A stretch of 64,000 nt of DNA from JAMBLL01 sp964460075 (lineage in GTDB: Bacteria > Actinomycetota > Acidimicrobiia > Spongiisociales > UBA5794), in contig CAYWPC010000001.1 of NCBI GenBank assembly GCA_964460075.1, positions 100,997 to 164,996 on the forward strand. Direction: 5' to 3'. Position 1 is the first letter of the stretch. Each line of letters opens with the position of its first letter. The notes below the pieces were generated by a model. The model had not been told where the DNA came from. It made no database searches and saw only the letters and a program-made list of their open reading frames with translations. The position numbers were made by a program, and so were the translations under genes. Positions 8,055-17,640 of the stretch are shown here, in pieces.

Positions 8055-9325
8055 CCGACGCGACACTGTCTGGGCCAGGAGGATTGTTCGAAGCGACTGT
8101 CTCCGTTCCTGGGGACAAGTCGCTGTCACATCGAGCCCTCCTGTTTGCGGCGATCGCTGAGGGTGAAAGTGTGATTTCAGGACTTGGGCCGGGTCTCGAT
8201 GTTGCCTCCACAATCTCGGCGCTGTGCGCGTTGGGTGTTGATGCCTCGGTCACCGCCGTTCGCTCGCCTGGCATCCACCGATGGAAGCGGCCAGACGCCG
8301 ACATCGACTGCGGCAATTCGGGAACGACTATGCGACTCCTCGCCGGAGCGCTCTCCACTTCTCTGGTGGTCGCCACCCTTACGGGAGACGCCTCGCTGTC
8401 GCGACGGCCCATGCAGAGACTGGTCGACCCTTTGCGGTCACTCGGCGGCGCCATCGACACTGCGTCAGGCGGAACCGCTCCGCTGCGTGTCGGGGGTGCT
8501 GGCAGCCCGAAGCCTGCATCGACGAGCATCGACGTAGCCTCGGCTCAGGTACGCACAGCGTTCGAATTGGCGGCGCTGACGCTCGATGGAGAGTCAACGA
8601 TCGACTCACCTCCTGGTTTCAGGAACCACACCGAGCGGTGGCTGGCTGCGGTGGGCAGGGGACGTTGGGTCTCCGAAACTGCCTTCACCGTCGACCCCGG
8701 ACCGCTGCCACCTGCGCGGTACGACGTTCCGGGTGACCCGTCGTCTGCTGCCTACCTGTGGGCGTGCGCAGCGATCCAGCCAGGCTCCCGGATAACGACA
8801 CCAGGCATCTCCCTCAATCCGGGGCGACTGGGGTTCCTCCAGATACTCGATGAGATGGGTGCCGGTATCGAGGCCTCCGTCACAGGTAGCACTGGAGGTG
8901 ACCCTGTCGGTGACGTCACCGTGACAGGCTCACCTCTGAAAGCCGCCTCGATCGACGGCAGTCTCGTTGCGTCTGCGCTCGACGAGATACCCCTCGTTGC
9001 GGTGGTGGCAACATTCGCCGAGGGCATCACAACGGTCAGGGATGCCGCTGAGTTGAGGACCAAGGAGTCGAATCGTATCGATTCGGTTGTAGCGATGCTG
9101 CGATCCCTCGAGGGAGGCATCGAACCGCGACAAGACGGATTCGACGTCGTCGGCACGGGGGTTCTCAGTGGCGGCACGGTCGACACCCGCGACGATCATC
9201 GCATAGCAATGGCAGCCGCTGTCGCCGCGACACGCTCAAGCGACAGCGTCGTCATACGAAACGCCGAAGTCGCATCCGTCTCGTGGCCTGGCTTCTATCA
9301 GACGTTGGCATCCTTATGGTCGTAG
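8051..9325 (+). CDS. aroA: 3-phosphoshikimate 1-carboxyvinyltransferase (EPSP synthase)
   Basis: Transfers enolpyruvyl from PEP to shikimate 3-phosphate, the sixth step of the shikimate pathway. Motifs in order: PGDKSLSHRALLFAA with the substrate Lys23, DCGNSGTTMRLLAG, LSRRPMQRL, and RTKESNRI near residue 336. 424 residues, typical. The ATG overlaps the upstream stop (ATGA) and the gene overlaps cmk by 10 bp. The aroA-cmk-der order is a known actinobacterial and firmicute arrangement, here interrupted by the ispH and DUF512 genes. Confidence 0.95.
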   Translation: MTDATLSGPGGLFEATVSVPGDKSLSHRALLFAAIAEGESVISGLGPGLDVASTISALCALGVDASVTAVRSPGIHRWKRPDADIDCGNSGTTMRLLAGALSTSLVVATLTGDASLSRRPMQRLVDPLRSLGGAIDTASGGTAPLRVGGAGSPKPASTSIDVASAQVRTAFELAALTLDGESTIDSPPGFRNHTERWLAAVGRGRWVSETAFTVDPGPLPPARYDVPGDPSSAAYLWACAAIQPGSRITTPGISLNPGRLGFLQILDEMGAGIEASVTGSTGGDPVGDVTVTGSPLKAASIDGSLVASALDEIPLVAVVATFAEGITTVRDAAELRTKESNRIDSVVAMLRSLEGGIEPRQDGFDVVGTGVLSGGTVDTRDDHRIAMAAAVAATRSSDSVVIRNAEVASVSWPGFYQTLASLWS

Positions 9326-9990
9326 CCATCGACGGTCCGAGTGGTGTGGGAAAGAGCACCGTCGCGCGTGCCGTCGCCTCTGCCCTCAACCTGGCGTACC
9401 TCGACACAGGGGCTACCTACCGCGCGGCGACGCTCATCGTTCTCCGCTCGAATATCGACGTAACCGATGAGCCGAGCATGCTTGAGGAACTCGCACACCA
9501 CCACATCGACTACGACGAGACCGGCATAACCGTGGACGGAGCAACGGTGAGCGATGCCGTTCGGACGGAGGCTGTCACCGCAAAAGTGAGCGCCGTATCG
9601 GCACATCCACGGGTGCGAGACCGAATCGTGGCTATCCAGCGCCAGTGGGTGGACCGTCGTGGCGGTGATGCCGTTGTCGAGGGCAGAGACATTGGGACGG
9701 TCGTGTTCCCTCAAGCACCTATCAAGATCTATCTCACCGCCCGCGCTGAGGTCAGGGCTGCAAGGAGGGCGGGTGACGCAGAGGCCGAGGGCGTGTCTGT
9801 GAACGAGATCGCCTCCGCCCTCGCTGCGCGCGATGAAGCGGATTCCACGAGGAAGGCCTCCCCGTTACGCCCCGCACGTGACGCCACGACCATCGACACC
9901 AGCGATGTTGATATCGAGGGCGTCGTTGCAGCGATCATTGAACTGGTCAACGCTTCGACGTCCAAGGACTCCAGCCGCTCAGACTCCTAA
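9316..9990 (+). CDS. cmk: Cytidylate kinase
   Basis: Phosphorylates CMP and dCMP. The P-loop IDGPSGVGKSTVARAVA follows the start closely, and LAYLDTGATYRAA is the CMP-binding signature (usually DTGAMYR; Thr replaces Met here). VVEGRDIGTVVFPQA and the lid RDEADSTRKASPLRPA are also present. ATG 9316 is preferred over an in-frame start at 9283 because it places the P-loop at the usual position. 224 residues. It ends tail-to-tail with ispH with a 12-bp overlap. Confidence 0.94.
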   Translation: MVVAIDGPSGVGKSTVARAVASALNLAYLDTGATYRAATLIVLRSNIDVTDEPSMLEELAHHHIDYDETGITVDGATVSDAVRTEAVTAKVSAVSAHPRVRDRIVAIQRQWVDRRGGDAVVEGRDIGTVVFPQAPIKIYLTARAEVRAARRAGDAEAEGVSVNEIASALAARDEADSTRKASPLRPARDATTIDTSDVDIEGVVAAIIELVNASTSKDSSRSDS

Positions 9991-11025
9991 ATACGAGAGT
10001 GCCTCCGTCGCCGAGAAGTCCCTATCTGCCTCGATATACCCGGAGGCGCCAGGTGTGCGGCACGCGTAGCCACCCTCGACGAGTGATTGAAGCGTCTGGA
10101 CGAACCGTCGCAACTGTGGGGGAAGGGGGAAGTATTCATCTTCATCCGTGACCCGTATCAGCTCGACTCCATGCAGTGGCTGCACAGCGTCAATCACGGC
10201 GCGCACGCTTTGATCAGGAGCAGACGCCCCAGCCGTCACCCCAACGACATCAACATCGAGAACCCATGCTGGGTTGACGCCATCTGGTCCGTCGACCCGA
10301 TACGTTGGCACTCCTGCGTTCCTACCGACCCGCACAAGGGCCTGCGTATTCGAGGAATTCTCCGATCCTACGACGAGCAGGACATCCGACCACTTGGCGA
10401 GCTTCTGAATGGCCGTCTGGCGGTTCGTCGTCGCATAGCAGAGGTCGCTGTGCCTTGCCGTCCACAAGTCGGAGTAGCGTGCCTGGGCATCCTCGAGCAC
10501 ACCCTCCCATTCGTATAGGCCAAGGGTTGTCTGTGCTAGTAGGGCGACCCTGCTGTCGTCGTCGGCTGAGAATGAGCCGAGGCCGACGCGGGGATCGACG
10601 AGTTTCGCAGCGTCGGGTGCCTCTGCGATCGCTCCTGCCGCCTCGTCGTGGCCCGCGTGTCCGATGTAGATGATGCTGTATCCGTTGCCTGCCATTCGAC
10701 GTACTTCATGGTGAACCTTGGTGACGAGCGGGCAGACAGCATCGACCATGACCGCTGCTCTCTGCGTTGCAGCTGCGACGACATCGGGAGCTGAACCGTG
10801 TGCCGAGAGCATCACCGGCCTGCCGACAGGAACGTCGTTGACGTCGTCGACGAATGTGACCCCCGCCTCCTCGAACGCTTTCACAACCGCTGCGTTGTGA
10901 ACGATCTCGTGATAGCAGTACACGGGTGCCTCGAAGATCTGAACCATCCATGTCAACGCCTTGATCGCCATTTCGACGCCGGCACAGAACCCTCTCGGTT
11001 CCGCAAGCAGTACTTTCGAGACCAT
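9979..11025 (-). CDS. ispH: 4-hydroxy-3-methylbut-2-enyl diphosphate reductase
   Basis: Last enzyme of the MEP isoprenoid pathway, an iron-sulfur protein making IPP and DMAPP. The three cluster cysteines are visible: Cys14 in PRGFCAGV, Cys98 in VCPLVTKVH and Cys196 in LCYATTNRQ. HGSAP and the GSENSSNT substrate loop are present too. At 348 residues it is somewhat longer than usual because of a C-terminal tail. The gene is divergent from the DUF512 gene; the 63-base gap must hold both promoters. Confidence 0.96.
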   Translation of the reverse strand: MVSKVLLAEPRGFCAGVEMAIKALTWMVQIFEAPVYCYHEIVHNAAVVKAFEEAGVTFVDDVNDVPVGRPVMLSAHGSAPDVVAAATQRAAVMVDAVCPLVTKVHHEVRRMAGNGYSIIYIGHAGHDEAAGAIAEAPDAAKLVDPRVGLGSFSADDDSRVALLAQTTLGLYEWEGVLEDAQARYSDLWTARHSDLCYATTNRQTAIQKLAKWSDVLLVVGSENSSNTQALVRVGRNAGVPTYRVDGPDGVNPAWVLDVDVVGVTAGASAPDQSVRAVIDAVQPLHGVELIRVTDEDEYFPLPPQLRRFVQTLQSLVEGGYACRTPGASGYIEADRDFSATEALSYLGV

Positions 11026-11088
11026 GGAGGAGAGGTTAGGTACATACGCTGCTTGTGGAGGAGCGTGGCCGGTAACCTTTCGTGTGTC

Positions 11089-12468
11089 ATGTCGTTACCT
11101 ACCATTCTCGAAGTTCTCCCTGGCACGCCGGCACATCGCGCAGGGATCACACCTGGCGATGAGCTCGTCTCGATCAACGGTGTCGTCCCTAGCGACGTGA
11201 TCGAATACCAGCAGCTCGTCGATGACCTCGACCCTGTGTTCTCGTTGCAGCGTCGCGGCGTCGTGTTCCAAACGATTGTCGCAAAGCGCGAGGGTGCTCC
11301 GATTGGGCTTCGCATTGGATCGTCGATATTCGACAGAGTGCAGACCTGCGACAACCACTGTGCGTTCTGCTTCATCTATCAGCTCCCGCCAGGTTTACGC
11401 ACGTCGCTGTATCTCAAAGATGACGACTACCGCCTGTCGTTCCTCTACGGGAACTTCACCACACTCACTCGGTTCACGGAACTCGACCTCTCGCGCGTGG
11501 TCGACGAGCGGCTCGGTCCGTTGTATGTGTCGATCCACGCAACAGATCCTGACGTTCGAACCGACATGTTGCGAAACCGCAGAGGGGCAACATCTCTGCG
11601 GTGGCTCGGGGCCCTGCTCGACAACGGCATCACCGTCCACGGTCAGGTCGTTCTCTGTCCTGGGATCAACAACGGTCCGGTCCTTGAGCGAACACTCGCA
11701 GAAGTCATCACCCGCTTCCCTGCACTCGAGACGCTCGGCATCGTGCCACTCGGCCTCTCCAAGTTCAATTCCGAGCCGGATCTCCGGGTGCACACACCTG
11801 AGGAGGCGGCGGATGATCTCGAAATCGTCCACTTCTGGCAAGAGAGAGCGCTCGATGCGCTTGGAAGGCGTGTGTTCCAGGCATCAGACGAACTGTACGT
11901 GCAGGCAGGCGTCGGTGTGCCCCCGGCCGATCATTACGAGGCCTTTGCGCAGCACGAGAACGGCATTGGCATGATCAGGGCGTTCTACGACGAGCTGGAC
12001 CGGCTCGAGCACGGCTCATCTTCCACATCACCGATCGTAACGGGCGAGTGGCGATCGATGCCCGCGGCCCCGGCCGAAGGGTACAGAGCCACACGAACTG
12101 GTGGAGGCGATCGCCCCAACCACGATGGTCCCATCGTCATCGTCACCGGCACGTACGGTATGGCCGTGATGGAGCCTGTGAGGGAACGCCTTGCGCACCT
12201 AGCCAACCGCTCGATTCGCCTCCTCGAAGTTCCCAATACCTTCTTCGGCGGCAACACCGCGGTTGCAGGACTCATGGTTGGCGAGGATATCATCCGAACC
12301 GTGACGCCAGACGAAGAGGAAGTCGGAGCATACATGATTCCAGATGTGGCCCTATCGGGTGACACGTTCATCGACGATGTTCCACTCGCCGCTGTTGCAT
12401 CCGCTGCACGAGCACCCGTGGTCGTCGCCCCTGCCACCGTTCAAGGGCTCCTTGGAGCTATCCGATGA
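11089..12468 (+). CDS. DUF512 radical-SAM-like protein with N-terminal PDZ domain
   Basis: 459 residues. The N-terminus (LPGTPAHRAGITPGDELVSING) is a PDZ-like domain. The motif CDNHCAFCFIYQLP supplies three closely spaced cysteines of radical-SAM type. The C-terminal half is the DUF512 region with GTYGM and NTFFGGNTAVAGLM. The family is widespread in cyanobacteria, clostridia and actinobacteria and, to my knowledge, lacks an established reaction. ATG 11089 is chosen because it opens the PDZ domain. Overlaps der by ATGA, suggesting co-transcription. Confidence 0.85.
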   Translation: MSLPTILEVLPGTPAHRAGITPGDELVSINGVVPSDVIEYQQLVDDLDPVFSLQRRGVVFQTIVAKREGAPIGLRIGSSIFDRVQTCDNHCAFCFIYQLPPGLRTSLYLKDDDYRLSFLYGNFTTLTRFTELDLSRVVDERLGPLYVSIHATDPDVRTDMLRNRRGATSLRWLGALLDNGITVHGQVVLCPGINNGPVLERTLAEVITRFPALETLGIVPLGLSKFNSEPDLRVHTPEEAADDLEIVHFWQERALDALGRRVFQASDELYVQAGVGVPPADHYEAFAQHENGIGMIRAFYDELDRLEHGSSSTSPIVTGEWRSMPAAPAEGYRATRTGGGDRPNHDGPIVIVTGTYGMAVMEPVRERLAHLANRSIRLLEVPNTFFGGNTAVAGLMVGEDIIRTVTPDEEEVGAYMIPDVALSGDTFIDDVPLAAVASAARAPVVVAPATVQGLLGAIR

Positions 12469-13775
12469 CCAGGCTGCCGATCGTCGTGATCCTCGGACGC
12501 CCGAACGTTGGAAAATCAACGCTCGTTAATCGCATTGTTCGATCGAAGGCTGCCGTCACGAATGAAGAGGCAGGGGTCACACGTGACCGAAGACAATTCG
12601 AAGCGGAGTGGGCGGGAACCCGGTTCCATGTCATGGACACCGGAGGATGGGAGGCTCGACCGGAGGAGCAACTCACTGCTGACATCAGGGAACAGGCCGA
12701 GGTCGCTGTGAGTGCTGCAGACCTCGTCATGTTCGTCGCGGACGCGACGACGGAGATATCCGATGACGATGTAGGTGTCGCCAGGATCTTGCAACGCAGT
12801 GGACTTCCATATCTTCTCGTGGCGAACAAGGCAGACTCTCCGGCAGTCGAGTCGTCGTTGACTCATCTGTGGGGCCTCGGGCTCGGGGCTCCGATCGCGG
12901 TTTCTGCGTTGCACGGTCGCAATACGGGAGACCTGCTCGATCGGGTGGTGGCCGCGCTACCAGAAGACCTCGAAGGCGACGCGAACCCAGACACGATTGC
13001 GAGCCTTGCCATCGTCGGTCGGCCGAACGTCGGAAAGTCGACGCTGCTGAATCGGCTTGCGGGCCATGAGCGGGTTCTCGTATCGGAAGTTCCAGGGACC
13101 ACACGCGACCCGATCAACGAAATCGTCACGATCGACGGAGAGTTCTTCGAGGTCATCGACACTGCTGGGATCAAGCGGCGAACGAAGATCACCGACGACG
13201 TTGACTACTACGCGGTGTTGCGAGCACACGACACCGTTCGACAAGCCGACATCGTCTTGTTCGTAATCGACGGCCAACGCGGTGCAACGCATCAAGAGCA
13301 GCGCCTCGCAGAAGAAGTCGCCCACGCAGGCGCCGGGCTTCTCCTCGTACTCAATAAGTGGGATGAGCTGACAGATGAACAGCGTCTGCACACAGAGGAC
13401 TCGGTCGCGGATCGCCTGGCCTTCGTCGATTGGGCACCGATCCTTCGAATGTCAGCCATGACCGGAGCAAGAACGCACCGTCTGCCGAAACACATCCGAT
13501 CCGTACTTGAGCACAGGCGCATGCACATCTCGGCTCCCGAAGTCAACCGCCTCGTTCGGGATCTTCAGGAGGCCCACCCACCTCCTATTCGCAAGGGTCG
13601 GAGGCCAAAGATCCTCTACGCCGTCCAAGCAGAGACGGAACCACCGACGTTCGTGCTATTCGTACGCGGTGGCGAACTTGGAATCGACTACATTCGGTTC
13701 ATCGAGAACCGGCTCAGAGAGCGGTACGACTTCACAGGAACTCCGATCCGTATCCGCACGAGGAACAGACACTGA
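12465..13775 (+). CDS. der: Ribosome-associated GTPase Der (EngA)
   Basis: Two tandem GTPase domains, each with its P-loop: GRPNVGKSTLVNRI near residue 10 and GRPNVGKSTLLNRL near residue 185. The G3 motifs are DTGGW and DTAGI, and the G4 motifs are NKAD and NKWD. A C-terminal KH-like domain ends the 436 residues. Der acts in 50S subunit assembly. The start overlaps the DUF512 gene (ATGA) and the stop overlaps the carboxyltransferase start (TGATG). Confidence 0.96.
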   Translation: MTRLPIVVILGRPNVGKSTLVNRIVRSKAAVTNEEAGVTRDRRQFEAEWAGTRFHVMDTGGWEARPEEQLTADIREQAEVAVSAADLVMFVADATTEISDDDVGVARILQRSGLPYLLVANKADSPAVESSLTHLWGLGLGAPIAVSALHGRNTGDLLDRVVAALPEDLEGDANPDTIASLAIVGRPNVGKSTLLNRLAGHERVLVSEVPGTTRDPINEIVTIDGEFFEVIDTAGIKRRTKITDDVDYYAVLRAHDTVRQADIVLFVIDGQRGATHQEQRLAEEVAHAGAGLLLVLNKWDELTDEQRLHTEDSVADRLAFVDWAPILRMSAMTGARTHRLPKHIRSVLEHRRMHISAPEVNRLVRDLQEAHPPPIRKGRRPKILYAVQAETEPPTFVLFVRGGELGIDYIRFIENRLRERYDFTGTPIRIRTRNRH

Positions 13776-15295
13776 TGAACGAAAGAGTACGCGCAGCGAT
13801 CGAAGCGTCGAGCACCGGTGGGCCGCAGCGCTATCACGACAAGCTGCGAGCCCAAGGCAAGCTCTTCGTGAGGGATCGCATCGCCCTCCTCGTCGATGCT
13901 GGCTCGTTCGTCGAGGACGGGCTGCTCGTTCGCAACGATGTCGAAGACCTCGCAGCTGACGGTGTCGTGACTGGCCGCGCACGCGTCGACGGCCGACCAG
14001 TAATGGTGGTTGCCAACGATTCGACCGTCAAGGCAGGGTCGTGGGGTGAGATCACCGTCGAAAAGATCATCAGAGCACTCGAAGCCGCATACGACGAACT
14101 GCTTCCTGTCTTCTACCTCGTCGACTCCGCTGGAGCCCGGATAACCGATCAAGTCGATCTGTTCCCTGGCCGCAGAGGAGCAGGCAGGATTTTCTACAAC
14201 CAGATTCGCCTGTCAGGACGCGTACCGCAGATCTGTTGTCTGTTCGGTCCCTCAGCCGCCGGAGGCGCCTATATTCCATCTTTCTGCGACGTGGTCGTGA
14301 TGGTCGAAGGGCGCGCGTCTATGTACCTCGGCTCACCGAGGATGGCACAGATGGTCATCGGAGAGATAACAACTCTCGAAGCCATGGGGGGAGCCAGGGT
14401 CCACTGTGAGCAGTCAGGGTGCGGGGATGCACTGGTTCAGTCGGATGAAGGAGCAATCGCGTGGGCGAAGGAGTACTTCTCGTATGTAGCCGATCACTAC
14501 CGTGTTCGCCCACGCGAATACGCTGCTGACCTGCCCGATCGGGCCTACGATATCGCAGCCGTCATCCCGGAGGACCCCAAGAGCGTCTACGACATGCACG
14601 ACTTCATCAACGGACTGGTAGATGAGGGCTCATTCTTTGCCATCAAGGACTTGTTCGCAAGAGAGCTTGTCACCGGCTTCGCGAGACTCGATGGGCATCC
14701 GATCGGCATAGTTGCGTCCCAGCCAGCGCATCTCGGGGGAGTGCTCTTCGTTGACTCGGCCGACAAGGCAGCGCGCTTCATGTGGCTCTGTGATGCCTTC
14801 AACGTGCCCCTGCTCTTCCTTGCAGACGTTCCTGGGTTCATGATCGGCAGTGAGGTCGAAGCACAGGGCATCATCCGGCATGGGGCCAAGATGCTCACCG
14901 CCATGGCTGAAGCGACCGTGCCAAGGATCTCGGTCATCGTACGAAAGGCCTACGGAGCGGGCCTCTACGCGTTTTCAGGGCCAGGATTCCTGCCACAAGC
15001 AACGATCGCGCTGCCAACTGCCGAGATCGCGGTCATGGGACCCGAAGCAGCGGTGAACGCCGTCTATTTCAATACCATTGACTCCCTCGACGAGCCGGAA
15101 CGTGCAGCATTCATCGAAGAGAAGCGATCGGCGTATGCCGAGGATGTGGACCTTCTCCGCCTTGCATCGAAGGGCGTCATCGACGCGATCATCGATCCGG
15201 CGGACCTCAGAGAGGATCTCATCCACCGCTACGGGATCGCTGCAAACAAGGACAGAGCTTTCTCTGAGCGTCGCCACGGGATACCACCCGTATGA
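13775..15295 (+). CDS. Acyl-CoA carboxylase beta subunit (carboxyltransferase)
   Basis: 506-residue biotin-dependent carboxyltransferase of the propionyl/methylcrotonyl-CoA carboxylase type. Visible signatures are LVDSAGARI, FGPSAAGGAYIPSF (acyl-CoA oxyanion region), PSFCDVVVMV, and in the second crotonase-like half ADVPGFMIG and KAYGAGLYAFSG. It would transfer CO2 from biotin to an acyl-CoA. The alpha (biotin carboxylase) subunit is not in this window and the acyl substrate cannot be fixed. It is chained by stop-start overlaps to der and to the small gene downstream. Confidence 0.88.
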   Translation: MNERVRAAIEASSTGGPQRYHDKLRAQGKLFVRDRIALLVDAGSFVEDGLLVRNDVEDLAADGVVTGRARVDGRPVMVVANDSTVKAGSWGEITVEKIIRALEAAYDELLPVFYLVDSAGARITDQVDLFPGRRGAGRIFYNQIRLSGRVPQICCLFGPSAAGGAYIPSFCDVVVMVEGRASMYLGSPRMAQMVIGEITTLEAMGGARVHCEQSGCGDALVQSDEGAIAWAKEYFSYVADHYRVRPREYAADLPDRAYDIAAVIPEDPKSVYDMHDFINGLVDEGSFFAIKDLFARELVTGFARLDGHPIGIVASQPAHLGGVLFVDSADKAARFMWLCDAFNVPLLFLADVPGFMIGSEVEAQGIIRHGAKMLTAMAEATVPRISVIVRKAYGAGLYAFSGPGFLPQATIALPTAEIAVMGPEAAVNAVYFNTIDSLDEPERAAFIEEKRSAYAEDVDLLRLASKGVIDAIIDPADLREDLIHRYGIAANKDRAFSERRHGIPPV

Positions 15296-15447
15296 CTGAG
15301 CGCGACCACCCCGATCACGCTGAGGACACCCGAGACGACGAAGACGTTGAACTCACCTGGCCTTGGTCCTTCATCTTGCTCATTGTCGCCGGGGCGCTCT
15401 ATTTGATTCTGAGACTCTTCGAGTTCGTCGTCAAACTGACGAAATGA
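15292..15447 (+). CDS. Small single-span membrane protein (51 residues)
   Basis: Short gene held between two ATGA overlaps: its ATG overlaps the carboxyltransferase stop and its stop overlaps the methyltransferase start. The first 22 residues are acidic (MTERDHPDHAEDTRDDEDVE); residues 23-46 form one hydrophobic helix (WPWSFILLIVAGALYLILRL), then a short basic tail. I recognise no family. The coupling on both sides supports real translation. It could be a small partner of the carboxylase, by analogy with small epsilon subunits, but no similarity is evident. Confidence 0.6.
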   Translation: MTERDHPDHAEDTRDDEDVELTWPWSFILLIVAGALYLILRLFEFVVKLTK

Positions 15448-16046
15448 CGGAACGCGATCCGTACACGCGGCGTCTTCAAAGGGTGACGGGCGCCCGCTGG
15501 AAGAAGCTGCTGCATGTGCAGGCGCCCTACAGGTGGAACCTGCGCAGACTGAAGCCTGGATACGTTCTCGATATCGGCTGTGGCATCGGGAGGAACCTCT
15601 TGCACCTCGATGGGTACGGTGTCGGAGTTGACACCAGTCAATCGTCCATCGAAGTCGCGCGACAGCACGGCTGTGTTGCATACACCACCGATGCGTTCCC
15701 CTCCTGTCGCGATGCTACGGATGCCGGCTTCGATGCGCTGCTCTTCGCTCACGTTCTCGAGCACATGTCCGCGGTAGCTGCCACCGAGCTCGTGGCGAGA
15801 TACCTGCGCTACCTCGCTCCAGGAGGCAAGGTCATCATCATCGCCCCTCAGGAGGCCGGCTTTGCTTCGGACGAGACCCATGTCTCGTTTATCGATAGTG
15901 CAGACATCGCTGCTGTGGTGACCGCGTGTGGTCTTCATGTTGAGCGCAGCTTTTCGTTCCCATTCCCACGTGCCGCAGGTCGGGTTTTCCGACACAACGA
16001 AACGATCGTCGTGGCAGTTATGCCTACGGAGGCACTACGCAGGTAG
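15444..16046 (+). CDS. Class I SAM-dependent methyltransferase
   Basis: 200 residues. Motif I is VLDIGCGIGRNLLHL near residue 43, followed by GVGVDTS for the SAM ribose and LLFAHVLEHM and LAPGGKVIIIAPQE as motifs III-IV of the Rossmann-like fold. The substrate is not predictable. ATG 15444 overlaps the stop of the 51-residue gene upstream, and the frame is open further upstream without an obvious start signal. tRNA-Pro follows 29 bases downstream on the same strand. Confidence 0.82.
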   Translation: MTERDPYTRRLQRVTGARWKKLLHVQAPYRWNLRRLKPGYVLDIGCGIGRNLLHLDGYGVGVDTSQSSIEVARQHGCVAYTTDAFPSCRDATDAGFDALLFAHVLEHMSAVAATELVARYLRYLAPGGKVIIIAPQEAGFASDETHVSFIDSADIAAVVTACGLHVERSFSFPFPRAAGRVFRHNETIVVAVMPTEALRR

Positions 16047-16075
16047 CCAGGTAGCAGTACCTATCCTGCCGACAT

Positions 16076-16152
16076 CGGGCTGTGGCGCAGTCTGGCAGCG
16101 CACTGGTCTGGGGGACCAGGGGTCGCCGGTTCAAATCCGGCCAGCCCGACCA
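16076..16152 (+). tRNA. tRNA-Pro (anticodon GGG)
   Basis: Cloverleaf drawn by hand. The acceptor arms CGGGCTG (16076-16082) and CAGCCCG (16142-16148) pair fully. The anticodon stem CTGGT/ACCAG encloses the 7-nt loop CTGGGGG, giving anticodon GGG, which reads proline CCC/CCU codons. The T-arm CCGG-TTCAAAT-CCGG is standard. The 3' CCA is encoded (16150-16152). Confidence 0.96.
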
Positions 16153-16163
16153 TCAGTTCGATC

Positions 16164-17627
16164 TTAAGCGTCGGTGCCGGCGCTTGAGTTGAACTGCTCG
16201 ATCAGTTCGTCGATCGGATCTGCGAGCTCTTGGATACTCGTCCAGTATCCAGGGTCATACCACTGTGCCTGAATCTCATCGTAGGTCTTGCCCTGCTGCT
16301 CGACCCATGTGTAGTACTTCAGATTGTGGACCCGCTTACGTTCGTAGTAGCCAAGTTCCTGAACGTGGTCGATGCCCTGGCCGATGAGATGGCGGTGGTA
16401 GGTCGCTGCCGCGTCCAACTCACCCAACTCTCCACGTTCTGTGGTCAGTTCCTCAAGGCGACTCTGATACATCTCCATCGAATCGGTGCCGACCGTTACG
16501 ATCACGTCGTTCCCTGTCAACTCGTAGTACTTAGCGAACTTCACAGCCATCAACATGTTGCCGACGCCCGAAATCCCGAGCAGTGGCAGCCTCTCGAGAA
16601 CGTCCTCGGATACACCTTGGTCGGCAAGATAGGTGCGCCCTGCAGGCTCGTTGAACAGCCGAATCAAGCTGACGGATGCCTCATCGTCGATGCCCATCGC
16701 AACGTCTGTGTTGCGAACGTTGTGGATCCAAGGGATGTGTTTGTCTCCAATGCCTTCGATCCGGTGTTCACCAAAGCCGTTGTAGATCATGGTCGGACAC
16801 TGCACAGCCTCGCCGGCCGCTATCTTCGACGTCGGAAACTTCTGCTTCAGGTAGTCGCCCGATGCAATCGTCCCTGCGGATCCCGTTGTCAGCACCACAC
16901 CGGCGAACCGGTCGTTGGCACCCATCACTTCACCGAGGACCTCTTCCATCGCTGGACCCGTTACCGAGTAGTGCCACAGATAGTTGCCGAACTCGTCGAA
17001 CTGATTGAAGATGACGAGGTCCTGACCCGATACTCGCAGTTCGTTGCATTTGTCAAATATCTCCTTGACATTCGACTCGGTCCCAGGTGTCCTGATGATT
17101 TCACCGGCCACAGACTCAAGCCACGTGAAACGCTCCTTGCTCATCCCCTCTGGGAGAATCGCTATCGACTCACAGCCCAACAGATTCGAGTCGTAGGCCC
17201 CGCCCCTGCAATAGTTCCCTGTCGAGGGCCAGACAGCCTTCTGGGCAACCGGATCAAATTGGCCGGTTACGAGCCGTGGCGCGAGGCACCCGAACGCTGC
17301 ACCAACCTTGTGTGCCCCAGTTGGAAACCACTTCCCTTCGAGAATGATGATGCGGGCATCAACACCGCTGATCTCGGATGGGACCTCGAAGTAATTCACG
17401 CCGCCGAACCCTCCACCGGACGACGTCGGTTCGTTGTGCCACGTGATCCGGAAGAGGTTCAGCGGGTCGAGATCCCATAGCCCGACGTCAGAGAGTCGCT
17501 GTTTCACGTCCTGTGGAATGAGGCTCGGATCTCGCATCTGCTTGAACGTCGGAATGCGGAAGTTCCGCTCGCGAGCCTGGCCGACGGCGGCTTCGAGGAC
17601 GGCCTCGTTAACGGTGAGGTCGATCAT
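16164..17627 (-). CDS. PLP-dependent enzyme, fold type II (cysteine/threonine synthase-like)
   Basis: 487 residues. The likely Schiff-base lysine is Lys107 in FPTGAHKVGAAFG. The phosphate-binding Gly/Ser-rich loop is probably in TTGSAGTIASGD, and WPSTGNYCRGGAYDSN is the substrate Ser/Thr-Gly-Asn loop. The family (beta-subunit-like PLP enzymes) is often annotated only generically; I know no proven reaction. It lies 13 bases downstream of thrC on the same strand with a good AAAGGA site, so the two form an operon and may act on related beta/gamma-substituted amino acids. Confidence 0.75.
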   Translation of the reverse strand: MIDLTVNEAVLEAAVGQARERNFRIPTFKQMRDPSLIPQDVKQRLSDVGLWDLDPLNLFRITWHNEPTSSGGGFGGVNYFEVPSEISGVDARIIILEGKWFPTGAHKVGAAFGCLAPRLVTGQFDPVAQKAVWPSTGNYCRGGAYDSNLLGCESIAILPEGMSKERFTWLESVAGEIIRTPGTESNVKEIFDKCNELRVSGQDLVIFNQFDEFGNYLWHYSVTGPAMEEVLGEVMGANDRFAGVVLTTGSAGTIASGDYLKQKFPTSKIAAGEAVQCPTMIYNGFGEHRIEGIGDKHIPWIHNVRNTDVAMGIDDEASVSLIRLFNEPAGRTYLADQGVSEDVLERLPLLGISGVGNMLMAVKFAKYYELTGNDVIVTVGTDSMEMYQSRLEELTTERGELGELDAAATYHRHLIGQGIDHVQELGYYERKRVHNLKYYTWVEQQGKTYDEIQAQWYDPGYWTSIQELADPIDELIEQFNSSAGTDA

Positions 17628-17640
17628 GTTTGGGTTCCTT

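Noticed and set aside
16230..17480. 416-residue open frame on the + strand
   Set aside because: Antisense shadow of the PLP enzyme gene (16164-17627); no family signature, and codon structure follows the minus-strand gene.
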